A stretch of DNA of 64,000 bases from Haematobacter massiliensis (GTDB taxonomy: Bacteria > Pseudomonadota > Alphaproteobacteria > Rhodobacterales > Rhodobacteraceae), in NCBI RefSeq assembly GCF_000740795.1, contig NZ_JGYG01000012.1:24879-88878 (forward strand). The letters are read 5' to 3'. Below the pieces are notes generated by a model. The model was not told the origin of the DNA. It did no database searches and was given only the letters and a program-made list of their open reading frames with translations. Both the position numbers and the translations under genes were made by a program. Shown piece by piece: positions 47,849-56,698 of the stretch. Within the stretch, counting starts at the first letter, position 1. Each line of letters opens with the position of its first letter.

Positions 47849-48095
47849 GCACCCTTCTGCCCGACCGCCGTGACGCCTTCAAGTCTGTCATGGGCTGCGG
47901 CAGTGGTCCACGCTTGGCGATGTCCTCGGATGATCTGGCGGCTGGCCCTGGGGGACAAACATGATGGCTGGGTGGCCGCTGGCCGCAGTTGCCGCCCTCA
48001 GTTACTGGCCGCTCCCGGTAGGGCGGCGCATATCAGACTTCCGGCCTGCTTGCTGCAAGGCGCGTCTGCGCATAAACGGGAGCAAAGGAGACGGC

Positions 48096-49889
48096 ATGGC
48101 GCGCGGCAATTCGACAGTCGGGGCGGAGCGGGCGAAATCCCGCAGGGTTGGATCCCTGCGCGGACTGGCTCCGTTCATCCGGCCCTACCGTGTTCTGGCC
48201 TTGGCGGCGGTGCTGGCGCTGATCCTGACGGCGGGCGTTTCGCTGATCCTGCCGATGGCGGTCCGGCGGGTGGTCGATGGCTTCGGATCGGACGCGCTGC
48301 TGCTCGACACCTATTTCACCGCCTTTCTCGGCATCGCCGCGCTGCTCGCGGTGGGGACCGGGCTGCGCTATTACCTTGTTACCCGGCTGGGCGAGCGGGT
48401 GGTGGCCGATATCCGCAAGGCGGTGTTCGATCGGGTCATCAGCCTCAGCCCCGGTTTCTATGAGCGGGTGATGAGTGGAGAGGTGCTCTCCCGCATTACC
48501 ACCGATACGACGGTGATCCTGTCGGTGCTCGGCTCCTCCATCTCCGTGGCGATGCGCAATGCGATCATCGTGGCCGGCGGCACACTGCTGATGCTGCTCA
48601 CCTCGCCCAAGCTGACGGGGCTCGTGCTGCTCATCGTGCCGCTGGTCATCGTGCCCATCGTGACGCTGGGACGCAGGCTCCGGGCGGAATCGCGGACCAG
48701 CCAGGACTGGATCGCCGCCTCCGCGGGCAATGCCTCCGAAGCGCTCACCGCCGTGCAGACGGTGCAGGCTTTCGGCCATGAGCCGGAGACGCGCGCGGCC
48801 TTTGCCCGCGTGACGGAGAAGGCCTATGCCTCTGCGCAGCGGCGCATCGGTACGCGGGCGGTCATGACGATGATCGTCATCTTCCTGGTCTTTGCGGGCG
48901 TCGTGGGGGTTCTCTGGGTCGGCGCGCGCGATGTCCGTGCGGATGCGATGAGCATCGGCGCGCTCGTGCAGTTCGTGATCTATGCCATTCTGGTTGCGGG
49001 AGCCGTGGGTTCGCTCTCGGAGACATGGGGGGAGGTGCAGCGCGCCGCCGGGGCTACCGAGCGTCTGCTGGAGCTTCTGGCGACGGAGGACGAGATCACG
49101 GATCCCGCCGCGCCCGTTCCCCTGCCGCGCCCCGTGCGGGGAGAGGTCGCCTTTCGCGACGTGTCCTTTCACTATCCCACCCGTTCTCAGCGGTCGGCGC
49201 TGGAGGATTTCACCCTTACCGTCCGGCCGGGAGAGACGGTGGCCCTCGTCGGTCCGTCCGGGGCGGGCAAATCCACCGTGCTGCAACTGCTCCTCCGTTT
49301 CCGCGACCCGGACTCAGGCAGCGTGAGCCTTGACGGGATCGACCTGCGGGACATGGCGCGCGGCGACTTCCGCGCCGCCCTTTCACTCGTGCCGCAGGAT
49401 CCGGTGATCTTTGCCGCCACCGCGCGGGATAACATCCGCTTCGGCAGACCCGATGCAACGGATGAGGAGGTCACCGCTGCGGCGCGTGCCGCCGCCGCGC
49501 ACGACTTCCTCACTGCCCTGCCGGACGGCTATGACACCTGGCTCGGGGAGCGGGGTGTCGTACTGTCGGGTGGCCAGCGGCAGCGGATCGCCATTGCCCG
49601 CGCGATCCTCCGCGATGCACCTGTTCTGCTGCTGGACGAAGCGACCTCTGCGCTGGATGCCGAGAGCGAGCGTGCGGTGCAGCGCGCCGTCGCCCGCCTG
49701 TCGGAAGGGCGCACGACCATCGTCGTGGCCCACCGGCTTGCGACCGTCAGAAGCGCCGACCGGATCGTGGTGCTCGATGCGGGGCGAATTGTCGCAGAGG
49801 GAACGCATGAGACGCTGGTAGCCGAAGGCGGGCTCTACGCGCGCCTCGCACGGCTCCAATTCACTGAAGGGCTGCAAGCGGCGGAGTAG
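48096..49889 (+). CDS. ABC exporter, fused membrane and ATPase domains
   Basis: 597 aa half-transporter. Six-helix membrane domain (about 25-330) then an ATPase domain with Walker A GPSGAGKST, Q-loop LVPQDPVIF, signature LSGGQRQRIAIARA, Walker B VLLLDEATSALD and H-loop VAHRLATV. Similar to MsbA/lipid or multidrug exporters, acts as a homodimer; substrate not predictable. AAAGGAG before ATG 48096 decides the start against an upstream open frame to 47961. Confidence 0.92.
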   Translation: MARGNSTVGAERAKSRRVGSLRGLAPFIRPYRVLALAAVLALILTAGVSLILPMAVRRVVDGFGSDALLLDTYFTAFLGIAALLAVGTGLRYYLVTRLGERVVADIRKAVFDRVISLSPGFYERVMSGEVLSRITTDTTVILSVLGSSISVAMRNAIIVAGGTLLMLLTSPKLTGLVLLIVPLVIVPIVTLGRRLRAESRTSQDWIAASAGNASEALTAVQTVQAFGHEPETRAAFARVTEKAYASAQRRIGTRAVMTMIVIFLVFAGVVGVLWVGARDVRADAMSIGALVQFVIYAILVAGAVGSLSETWGEVQRAAGATERLLELLATEDEITDPAAPVPLPRPVRGEVAFRDVSFHYPTRSQRSALEDFTLTVRPGETVALVGPSGAGKSTVLQLLLRFRDPDSGSVSLDGIDLRDMARGDFRAALSLVPQDPVIFAATARDNIRFGRPDATDEEVTAAARAAAAHDFLTALPDGYDTWLGERGVVLSGGQRQRIAIARAILRDAPVLLLDEATSALDAESERAVQRAVARLSEGRTTIVVAHRLATVRSADRIVVLDAGRIVAEGTHETLVAEGGLYARLARLQFTEGLQAAE

Positions 49890-49969
49890 GGCCTTGCCCT
49901 CCGCGTATCCCGCTACAGATTGTCGGGGGAACGGCGCCGCCGAACGGTGCCGGAAACCGGAGGAAAACC

Positions 49970-50407
49970 ATGGGTGTATGGGATTTCGTTAAGGATGCTG
50001 GCAAGTCGCTTTTCGGCGGCGGCAAGGCGGAGGCGGCAACCACCGCTCCTGATGCCGAAGCGCTGAAGGCTGAGGTCAAGAACCTTGGCCTGAACGACAG
50101 CGGTCTACAGATCCATACGGAAGGCGATACCGTCAGGGTGACAGGCAAGGCCGCGACGCCGGAGGAGAAGGAGAAGGTGATCCTTGCCGTCGGCAACGTG
50201 GCGGGGGTATCGAAGGTCGAAACCGACGAGGACGATGGTCCGGAGCCGGTGTTCTACACGGTAAAGAAGGGCGACACGCTCTCCGCCATTTCCAAGGCCA
50301 CGCTCGGTAACGCCAATCGCTATAACGAGATCTTCGAGGCGAACCGCCCGATGCTCACCCATCCCGACAAGATCTATCCCGGACAGGTGCTGCGCATTCC
50401 GCAGTAA
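49970..50407 (+). CDS. lysM: BON-LysM protein (YgaU/LysM family)
   Basis: 145 aa. BON domain at about 28-78 (LGLNDSGLQIHTEGDTVRV) and a LysM domain at about 95-143 (YTVKKGDTLSAISKATLG to YPGQVLRIPQ). E. coli YgaU (Kbp) with this layout is a cytoplasmic K+-binding protein; no signal peptide is visible here either, so a soluble ion-sensing role is plausible. Confidence 0.9.
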   Translation: MGVWDFVKDAGKSLFGGGKAEAATTAPDAEALKAEVKNLGLNDSGLQIHTEGDTVRVTGKAATPEEKEKVILAVGNVAGVSKVETDEDDGPEPVFYTVKKGDTLSAISKATLGNANRYNEIFEANRPMLTHPDKIYPGQVLRIPQ

Positions 50408-50417
50408 CCTTGCGTTA

Positions 50418-50455
50418 CCCCGCCCTGGCAGATGGTGCAGCCTTCCGGGGCGGGG
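50418..50455 (+). terminator. GC-rich hairpin after the BON-LysM gene
   Basis: CCCCGCCC / GGGCGGGG stem with a 22-nt loop, extendable with TTA/TAA at the base, 10 bp after the stop. No U-run after it on the plus strand. Confidence 0.5.
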
Positions 50456-50564
50456 TTAACGTGGCGTAGCCGGGGCGCTCCTGCCCTTGCTTTTTCCCCT
50501 CCCCGCCCTGCATCCTGCCATCCGACGGCGGAGGGGCCGTCACTAGACGAGGAGGACCGACCGA

Positions 50565-52490
50565 ATGGGTGCCTATGCCACCATAGCCGACCGTAATGCA
50601 CTCGAAGCCGAGATGCCTTGGAGCGCGCGTGACGTGCCCACGACGATCCATCAGCTTCTGGAGCGCACCGCGGCTCGCTACGGAGACAGCCCTGCGATCG
50701 GTTTTCAGCTTTCCTCCGGTCCACAGGATCCCGCCGAAACCCTGACATGGCGGGAGTTCCGGGATGAAGTGAACCGCGCCGCGAACCTTTTCCGCAAGCT
50801 CGGGGTCGGCGAAAACGACGTCGTGGCCTTCATCCTGCCGAATTCGATGGAAACGGCTGTGACGCTTGTCGCCGGAATGGTGGCCGGAATAGTCAGCCCG
50901 GTGAACCCGTTGCTTGATGCGGAGCACATGGCGGGCCTTCTGCGGGAAACGAAGGCCAAAGTCGTCGTCACGCTGAAGTCCATCCCGAAATCCGACATCT
51001 CCCAGAAGGTGGCAGAGGCCGTGGCGGCAGCTCCCTCGGTGCAGGCGGTGGTGGAGGTGGACATGCTGCGCTACCTGCCGGCGCCGAAGCGCTGGATCGC
51101 GCATTTCCTGCGCCCAAAGGCCGGGCGCCGCCATCAGGCCCGCATCGTCGACTTTACCAAGGCGGTCGCACAGGAAAGCGCCACGCTCTCCTTCGCTGAT
51201 CCGGGGAAGGATCGGGTGGCGGCCTATTTCCATACCGGCGGCACTACGGGTCTGCCGAAAGTGGCGCAGCACCGCTATTCGGGCATGATCTACAACGGCT
51301 GGCTAGGCGCCACGCTGCTGTTCAAGAGCACCGACGTGCTGATATGCCCGCTGCCGCTGTTCCACGTTTTCGCCGCCTATCCGATCTTCATGTCCACCCT
51401 GTCTTCCGGTGCCCAGATCGTTCTGCCGACACCTGCGGGTTACCGGGGGGAGGGGGTCTTCGACAACCTCTGGAAGCTGATCGAGCGGTGGAAGGGCACT
51501 TACCTCGTCATCGTGCCGACGGCGATCTCCGCCCTGATGCAGCGGCCTGTGGATGCCGATATCTCCACCCTCCGCGGCTGTTTCTCCGGCTCCGCACCGC
51601 TGCCGCAAGAGCTGTTCAAGCGGTTTCAGGCGACGACAGGCGTTCAGATCGTGGAAGGATACGGCCTGACGGAGTGCACCTGCCTCGTTTCCGTCAACCC
51701 TCCGGACGGGGAGAAGAAGATCGGCTCCGTGGGCCTGCCGTTTCCCTATACCGATGTCCGCATCCTTCACGCCGACGAACACGGCAACATCACGCGCGAA
51801 TGCGGAGCAGAGGAGATGGGGGAGATCTGTGTCTCCAATCCCGGTGTGTTTGAGGGATCGACCTATACGGAACCGGGGCGGAACCTCGGCCTCTATGCGG
51901 ATCGTCGCTACCTGCGCACGGGTGATCTCGGGCGTCTGGATCGGGATGGTTACCTGTGGATCACGGGCCGCAAGAAGGATCTTATCATCCGGGGTGGTCA
52001 CAACATCGATCCTGCAGAGATAGAGGAGGCCCTGGCCGGCCATCCCGCCGTGGCCTTTGTCGGGGCGATCGGTCAGCCGGATGCCTTCGCTGGCGAACTT
52101 CCCGCTGCCTATGTGGAACTGATCCAGGGGGCGGAGGTCACGCCGCAGGAGCTGCTGGATTATGCGCGCGCGCATATCCATGAGCGCGCGGCCGTGCCCA
52201 AGTTCATAGGTATTCTGGACGAACTGCCGAAAACAGCGGTCGGCAAGGTGTTCAAGCCCGACCTTCGCCGCCTCGCCATCACGCGGGTGCTGGATGCGGC
52301 TCTCGCCGAGGCGGGGATGTCCGCACAGGTCGCGGAAGTGGTGGAGGATCGCCGCCGTGGGCTTGTCGCCCACCTGCACCGGACAGGAGAGGTGCAGGAA
52401 CCGGTGGTGGCCGAGGTGCTGAGCCGCTTCACCATCCCGTGGGAGTGGGAGGATCGCCGCCCCCTCCCGGTGCCAACTCCGGTTGCGTGA
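50565..52490 (+). CDS. Acyl-CoA synthetase (AMP-forming)
   Basis: 641 aa, ANL superfamily. ATP/AMP motif YFHTGGTTGLPKVAQH, then EGYGLTECTCLVS, RTGDLGRLDRDGYLWITGR and the C-terminal PKTAVGKVFKPDLR with the adenylation Lys. Activates a carboxylic acid to its CoA ester; chain length cannot be read from sequence. Own ribosome site (GAGGAGG) before ATG 50565; appears monocistronic. Confidence 0.88.
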   Translation: MGAYATIADRNALEAEMPWSARDVPTTIHQLLERTAARYGDSPAIGFQLSSGPQDPAETLTWREFRDEVNRAANLFRKLGVGENDVVAFILPNSMETAVTLVAGMVAGIVSPVNPLLDAEHMAGLLRETKAKVVVTLKSIPKSDISQKVAEAVAAAPSVQAVVEVDMLRYLPAPKRWIAHFLRPKAGRRHQARIVDFTKAVAQESATLSFADPGKDRVAAYFHTGGTTGLPKVAQHRYSGMIYNGWLGATLLFKSTDVLICPLPLFHVFAAYPIFMSTLSSGAQIVLPTPAGYRGEGVFDNLWKLIERWKGTYLVIVPTAISALMQRPVDADISTLRGCFSGSAPLPQELFKRFQATTGVQIVEGYGLTECTCLVSVNPPDGEKKIGSVGLPFPYTDVRILHADEHGNITRECGAEEMGEICVSNPGVFEGSTYTEPGRNLGLYADRRYLRTGDLGRLDRDGYLWITGRKKDLIIRGGHNIDPAEIEEALAGHPAVAFVGAIGQPDAFAGELPAAYVELIQGAEVTPQELLDYARAHIHERAAVPKFIGILDELPKTAVGKVFKPDLRRLAITRVLDAALAEAGMSAQVAEVVEDRRRGLVAHLHRTGEVQEPVVAEVLSRFTIPWEWEDRRPLPVPTPVA

Positions 52491-52516
52491 CGGGGCGGCC
52501 GGTTGATCGGAAGACC

Positions 52517-52541
52517 GCCGGGCGGCAGGTTGGCGCCCGGC
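52517..52541. terminator. Hairpin between convergent genes
   Basis: GCCGGGCG / CGCCCGGC, 8-bp perfect stem with a 9-nt loop, lying in the 61-bp gap between the stops of the acyl-CoA synthetase and DoxX genes. Could serve both; no T-run. Confidence 0.45.
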
Positions 52542-52551
52542 GTGCGCGGGA

Positions 52552-53133
52552 TCAGAACTCCCGTTTCAGCACCATCTTGTCGAGCGACAGGTAGCCACCG
52601 CCGAAAGCCGCAAAAAGCGCGGTGAGACACGCCCAGAAGATGGAGGTGAACTCCGCCTTCTGCTGAACACCGGACAGGAAGGAAGCGCCTCCATCCGGCG
52701 CCAGCCGGGCCCGCGCGGCGTCAGTAAAATACTGCGCGCCCTCTCCGGTCATGAAAGCGACGCCTTCCGGGGTAAGAAAATTGGTCCCGTAGGGATTGTT
52801 CACGTGGAAGGACAGGGTGACGAGCAGCAGGATCGTCGCCGCGACGGCAGCGGGCCGGGTGAACAGTCCGATCACGATGAGGATGCCCCCCGCGAATTCC
52901 GTCAGCGCAACGAGAAGCGACCAGAGCCATCCCGGACCAAAGGGCACGAGGCCGCCCATCATTCCCGCCATGGCGAAGGGCGCCTGTATCTTCGGCCAGC
53001 CCGACATGACGAGCATTGCGCCAGTGATGATGCGGATAAGAACCCAGACGCCGGGTTGGGCGAGATAGTCATAGACCGGCCCGAGGAAGGGCAGGATCAG
53101 CCGGTCGCGGGGATTATCAAGAGGCGTAGGCAT
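52552..53133 (-). CDS. DoxX family membrane protein
   Basis: 193 aa with four hydrophobic segments: about 28-45 (GVWVLIRIITGAMLVMSG), 55-78, 82-105 and 160-180. PFGPGWLWSLLVALTEFAGG is the DoxX-like central motif. Family members are linked to redox or sulfur chemistry and thiol stress; no partner gene is adjacent. Ordinary length for the family's longer branch. Confidence 0.82.
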   Translation of the reverse strand: MPTPLDNPRDRLILPFLGPVYDYLAQPGVWVLIRIITGAMLVMSGWPKIQAPFAMAGMMGGLVPFGPGWLWSLLVALTEFAGGILIVIGLFTRPAAVAATILLLVTLSFHVNNPYGTNFLTPEGVAFMTGEGAQYFTDAARARLAPDGGASFLSGVQQKAEFTSIFWACLTALFAAFGGGYLSLDKMVLKREF

Positions 53134-54072
53134 ATGTCATGGCCTTTCCCATTGTTGCCGGGCAGGTCATCCGGCAGGCCCGTGGCCGCCCCTGCTCCTG
53201 CCGCTATGGTGCGACAGTCTCATCCCGCGTCAACCAGCCGCCTTGCGATTGCGGGAAAGGCGTCGCCCTCAGGACACGGCTTCCGTCGGGAAAGGCCCTT
53301 GACCCGCGTGCCTTGCACCAAACGATTCGCTTGTCGGTGAAGCGGCCGCCGGCGTCTCCGGCCATCACCCTGTCACAGCGTAGCCGGACGGATGGTCACT
53401 GCCCTGCAAGGAGCTGCCGCCGGTGGAGCCTGCCGGGACGCAGGAGCATTCCGCCGGCTGACGACGGTATCCTTGCTGCTGGCCCGACATCGTCAAAGTG
53501 GAACATCAAATGCAAATCATGCTGTTGGCCCTCGCATCGTGCAGGGTTGTTTGGTGGACACCGGCTGGCGACCAGTTGCGCGCAGGCGGCGGACACTGCT
53601 CCGATAGCGCGCCTTCGATGCTGCCCCCGGCGGCGGGCCAATACGCGCTATGCTTGCCGCCTGTTTCGGTCCTGGATGTGTTCTCGCGCAGCATCGCAAT
53701 CCGGGGAAACTCTCGCTCCGACTTCGGTCCGCTTCCCTGACTTCGCAGGCGTCCTGGGGCCATCGCCCAGCGCCGGTTTACAAGCAGGGCATCTGTTCAT
53801 CTGCGCTGGGCTTGCGGCCGATGGTGCGCCGGCCCTCATCATTGCCGCCTTGACCTGTCCCGCAGCGCATCCGGTCCTTAACAACGAATAAAACACGTCT
53901 GATAGGCTCGCTCCGAAGGCCGCCAAGCGCGCCGCTTTCGGGCGTGCCTTCCGCTCGTGAGGGTAGATGGCCTGTAAAGAGGGACGCCATGCAACGCGCG
54001 GTGCCTTAGCGGAATGTCAGCATCCTTGAGGCAGGGTCGCTGCATCCGAAAAACCAGCCTTCAGGAGACGCC
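53134..54072. other. Gene-free stretch of about 940 bp
   Basis: No credible protein; the longest open frame on the plus strand is Cys/Arg/Ser-rich and starts at the DoxX promoter. TTAA-N7-TAAA at 53878-53892 is one mismatch from a CtrA-type site (TTAA-N7-TTAA), about 180 bp before the phage-type cassette; this is weak evidence. The end of the stretch must hold the cassette's promoter. Confidence 0.4.
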
Positions 54073-54324
54073 ATGACCCAAAACCTTTTTGCCAGCCAGG
54101 CTCCCGGCCTCACCGCGCCGCTGCTGCATATCTTCGACATCCTGCCGGGCGAGCCGCTGGCCTATGTCACCCGCGCGATCCTTCTGGCGGAGGAGGGGAC
54201 GGTCACGCTCACCACCCTTGGGGGAGAGACGGTGACGACGCTGCCGCTCGCGCCCGGTGTCTGGCATCCGGTGATGGCGACGGCGGTAGGCGCGGCTACC
54301 GTTCGGATACAGGGCGGATGCTGA
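54073..54324 (+). CDS. Phage/GTA-type head spike base-like protein
   Basis: 83 aa, no signal peptide. The chain FASQAPGLTAPLLHIFDILP, then VTRAILLAEEGTVTLTTLGG, then LPLAPGVWHPVMAT follows the pattern of small beta-rich spike-base proteins (Rcc01079-like) of gene transfer agents and Rhodobacterales prophages: N-terminal PGL, a strand with RAI, a Gly-Gly turn, a PLAPG turn. The match is by eye and moderate. CAGGAG precedes ATG 54073. The last 7 bases overlap the next gene. Confidence 0.62.
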   Translation: MTQNLFASQAPGLTAPLLHIFDILPGEPLAYVTRAILLAEEGTVTLTTLGGETVTTLPLAPGVWHPVMATAVGAATVRIQGGC

Positions 54325-54611
54325 GCTTTCGTTACTGGGCGGGGGGTGGAGCTGCGGTCGCCCTCCTGCTCGCAGGCATGTGGACGGGGGACAGGCTGGC
54401 AACGGCGGCGGCTCTCCGGGCGAATGCGGCGGCGGCGGAACAGGCGGCCTTGCGTGCCGCCGCCCTGCGCCAGGCCGAGATGGAGCGACTGCGGGCAGAA
54501 GCGGGGCTGGACCTCGCCTTGGGGAAGGTGATGGATGATGCGCGCGATATGGATGACCGTGCTGTGGTGTTCGACGCTGGCCGCATGCGCCAGCTCTTCC
54601 CCGCGCGATGA
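54318..54611 (+). CDS. Inner-membrane spanin-like protein (i-spanin, Rz type)
   Basis: 97 aa. One N-terminal membrane helix (about 7-24, GGGAAVALLLAGMWTGD) with a short cytoplasmic start, then an Ala/Glu/Arg coiled coil (about 30-75) and a short end: the i-spanin layout. The stop (54609-54611) lies inside the next gene, which overlaps it out of frame from 54535, the arrangement of Rz/Rz1 lysis genes. ATG 54318 overlaps the spike-base stop. In phage lysis the pair fuses inner and outer membranes. Confidence 0.72.
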   Translation: MLSFRYWAGGGAAVALLLAGMWTGDRLATAAALRANAAAAEQAALRAAALRQAEMERLRAEAGLDLALGKVMDDARDMDDRAVVFDAGRMRQLFPAR

Positions 54612-54771
54612 GCCGGTGCCGCCCTCGCTCCTGCAACCCTGTCCCGATCTCACGGCACCCAGCGGCGATATGACGGCGGCTGCCGTATGGCAGGCATGGA
54701 ACCGTGACCGATGGGCCGGGGCGGTCTGCCGCTCGCGGCACGCAGGTCTCGTGGCCGCTCTGGAGGGCTAG
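54535..54771 (+). CDS. Outer-membrane spanin-like lipoprotein (o-spanin, Rz1 type)
   Basis: 78 aa. Signal peptide with lipobox LAAC (Cys18), then a Pro-containing segment EPVPPSLLQPCPDL and the C-terminal WAGAVCRSRHAGLVAALEG, typical of Rz1-like lipoproteins. 77 bp of its 5' end overlap the i-spanin gene in another frame. Its stop overlaps by 3 bp the stop of the convergent GNAT gene. No endolysin or holin gene is adjacent, so the pair is separated from a lysis cassette. Confidence 0.75.
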   Translation: MMRAIWMTVLWCSTLAACASSSPRDEPVPPSLLQPCPDLTAPSGDMTAAAVWQAWNRDRWAGAVCRSRHAGLVAALEG

Positions 54772-55349
54772 AGACGACGCATCCAGAACTGGAGCGGCTT
54801 CGCCGTCTCGACGGCTTCGCCAATGTCCTTCCAGCGGAAATGCGCGATGACGCCGGGCAAGGGCTCGTATCCCCGTGCCCGCCAGAAGCCATCGAGCGGG
54901 CGGTACTCCGCAGGCCGCATGGGGTGATCCGACGGGCGGATGACGGCACAGAACGCGCTCCAGACGAAGCCGTGCTCGCGGGCGTGGCCTTCCCGCTCAT
55001 CGAAGAAGCGATGACCTATGCCATGCCCGCGCCATTCCGGCAGCAACACGGATTCCGCACAGTAGAAGATCTGGTCGAGCGGCTCGGACCGGCCGGCAAA
55101 GGCAGCGGCGAAATCGTCGGCGTGATCGGTCATCGGCGTGCCGGTGGCCGCGCCGACGATCCGCTCGCCGTCGAAGGCGCCCACCACCACGGCCCGCGGG
55201 CTGTTGCGATAGGCGTCCAGATATCGCCGCTCGTAAGTCAGATCGCCATCGTAAAGGTAGGGCCAGTCCCGGAACACCGCGATGCGCAGCCGCGCCACAC
55301 CGTCAAGCGCGCCCTCCAGCGCGGTGCCGGTGAGGCGCTCCACTCTCAT
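54768..55349 (-). CDS. GNAT family N-acetyltransferase
   Basis: 193 aa. Acetyl-CoA site in LLPEWRGHGIGHRFFDERE (the R/Q-x-x-G-x-G/A turn) in the middle; C-terminal WRARGYEPLPGVIAHFRW. Substrate unknown. ATG 55349 overlaps the stop of the NTF2-like gene (ATGA); a longer reading exists but would cover that gene. Ends on the o-spanin gene. Confidence 0.85.
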   Translation of the reverse strand: MRVERLTGTALEGALDGVARLRIAVFRDWPYLYDGDLTYERRYLDAYRNSPRAVVVGAFDGERIVGAATGTPMTDHADDFAAAFAGRSEPLDQIFYCAESVLLPEWRGHGIGHRFFDEREGHAREHGFVWSAFCAVIRPSDHPMRPAEYRPLDGFWRARGYEPLPGVIAHFRWKDIGEAVETAKPLQFWMRRL

Positions 55350-55750
55350 GCAGAGACCTGACGGATCCAGTCGGCGAGATTGTAGAAGGTGGTCACGCGG
55401 GTGATCTTGCCGCCTTCCAGCGAAAAGAAGGCGCCCGCCGGCAGGACATAGGTCTGGCCATGTGCGGGGGGAAGGTCGCCATCGGTCTTGAGATAGGTGC
55501 CGTTCACCACGAATTCCGCAGCCCCCCGTGTACCATCGGGGGTGGCGAACAGGACGATATCCGTCAGGTTTTCCCGGTAGCATTCGGCCATATGCGCGCC
55601 GAATTCCGCAAAGCGTTCCTTGCCGGTGCGGGTGCCCCCTTCGTTCACATTATGCACGAATGCCTCGGACAGTTCGGCGAGCATCCCGTCGAGCGAACCA
55701 TTGTTGAAGGCCTCATAGTAGCGGCGCAGGGTGGCGATGGCGTCAGTCAT
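55346..55750 (-). CDS. NTF2-like (SnoaL/ketosteroid-isomerase-related) protein
   Basis: 134 aa, one cone-shaped NTF2 domain: LRRYYEAFNNGSLDGMLAEL opening, then EFVVNGTYLKTDGDLPPAHG and KITRVTTFYNLADWIRQV end. Such proteins bind small hydrophobic ligands or act as isomerases; no catalytic set is certain here. Coupled to the GNAT gene downstream, suggesting a shared pathway. Confidence 0.82.
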   Translation of the reverse strand: MTDAIATLRRYYEAFNNGSLDGMLAELSEAFVHNVNEGGTRTGKERFAEFGAHMAECYRENLTDIVLFATPDGTRGAAEFVVNGTYLKTDGDLPPAHGQTYVLPAGAFFSLEGGKITRVTTFYNLADWIRQVSA

Positions 55751-55760
55751 GTTTCCTCAC

Positions 55761-56216
55761 TCACTCAAGGATCGGTCCGAACCGCCCGATCATCTGTTCG
55801 CGGATCTGGTCGCGTGTCTGGCGGTAGGCATCAAGCTTCGCCTCCCGCGATTCACCAAGGCCGCTCGGGTCCATGATCGGCCAGTATTCGATGTCCAGAT
55901 GGTAATAGCGTGTCAGTTCCAGGGCCGTGCGCTGACTGGCGGGGGAAAGCGCCACGATCAGATCGAAGGTGGACATGTCGTCCCCCCAGTCATGCATCTG
56001 CTGAAAGTTGCGGACCCTGTGCAGGGCAAGGTCGATGCCGATCTCCGCGCAGACGGCAATGGCGAAACCGTCGATGTCGAGATCGCTGCGCACTCCGGCC
56101 GACTGGACGTAATGCCGTCGGCCGTAGAACTTCTTCATCATGGCTTCGGCCATGGGGGAGCGGATCGAATTATGGTCGCAGCAGAAGAGCACGGAGGTCA
56201 ATGTCGCGCCCGTCAC
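55761..56216 (-). CDS. Low-molecular-weight tyrosine phosphatase family protein
   Basis: 151 aa. P-loop Cys13-x5-Arg19 in CCDHNSIRSPMAE and a C-terminal DPSGLGESR region that carries the general-acid Asp. The extra Cys12 and the loop composition are nearer to phosphatase-like arsenate reductases than to classical LMW-PTP, so either activity is possible. Five bases separate it from the UPF0262 gene. Confidence 0.85.
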   Translation of the reverse strand: MTGATLTSVLFCCDHNSIRSPMAEAMMKKFYGRRHYVQSAGVRSDLDIDGFAIAVCAEIGIDLALHRVRNFQQMHDWGDDMSTFDLIVALSPASQRTALELTRYYHLDIEYWPIMDPSGLGESREAKLDAYRQTRDQIREQMIGRFGPILE

Positions 56217-56220
56217 GCTC

Positions 56221-56697
56221 TCAGCTCCCCCGAAGGACGCAGACCAGCGTGAAAAGCCGTCGCGCCGTATCTATATCGACGATCGCCTTTCCCTCCAGCC
56301 TCTCCTGAAGGAGCCGCGCCCCTTCATTGTGGATGCCGCGGCGGGCCATGTCGATGGCCTCGATCTGCGCAGGACCAAGGCGACGGACCGCGTCGTAGTA
56401 GCTCTCGCAGATCTGGAAATAGTCCTTCACCACCTGCCGGAAGGGGCCGAAGGACAGGTGAAACTCCGCCAGCCGCGCGGCGGTCTCGTTCGAGACATCA
56501 AAGACCAGCCGCCCGTCCCGCACACAGAGCAGGAGCCGGTACGGCCCGGGCGGTGCGTCGCGGCCATCCCGTGCCGGCAGGGTGAAGCTGTTGTCTTCCA
56601 GCAGGTCGAAAATGGCGACGCGCCGCTCCTGCTCCATCTCCGCCGAAGGCGTGGGAAGCCCGGTATCGTCGATCTCGATATGGGAGAGCCGCATCAT
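56221..56697 (-). CDS. UPF0262 family protein
   Basis: 158 aa. RLSHIEIDDTGLPTPSAEMEQ split here as the standard opening; FHLSFGPFRQVVKDYFQICESYYDAV and DMARRGIHNEGA later. Conserved alphaproteobacterial family of unknown role, usually next to hisD and a phosphatase gene, as here. GGAGG 5 bp before ATG 56697 is preferred over ATG 56709. Confidence 0.9.
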   Translation of the reverse strand: MMRLSHIEIDDTGLPTPSAEMEQERRVAIFDLLEDNSFTLPARDGRDAPPGPYRLLLCVRDGRLVFDVSNETAARLAEFHLSFGPFRQVVKDYFQICESYYDAVRRLGPAQIEAIDMARRGIHNEGARLLQERLEGKAIVDIDTARRLFTLVCVLRGS

Positions 56698-56698
56698 C

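Noticed and set aside
53139..53891. 250-codon plus-strand frame before the spanin cassette
   Set aside because: Cys/Arg/Ser-rich, no ribosome site, no domain; starts in the DoxX upstream region.
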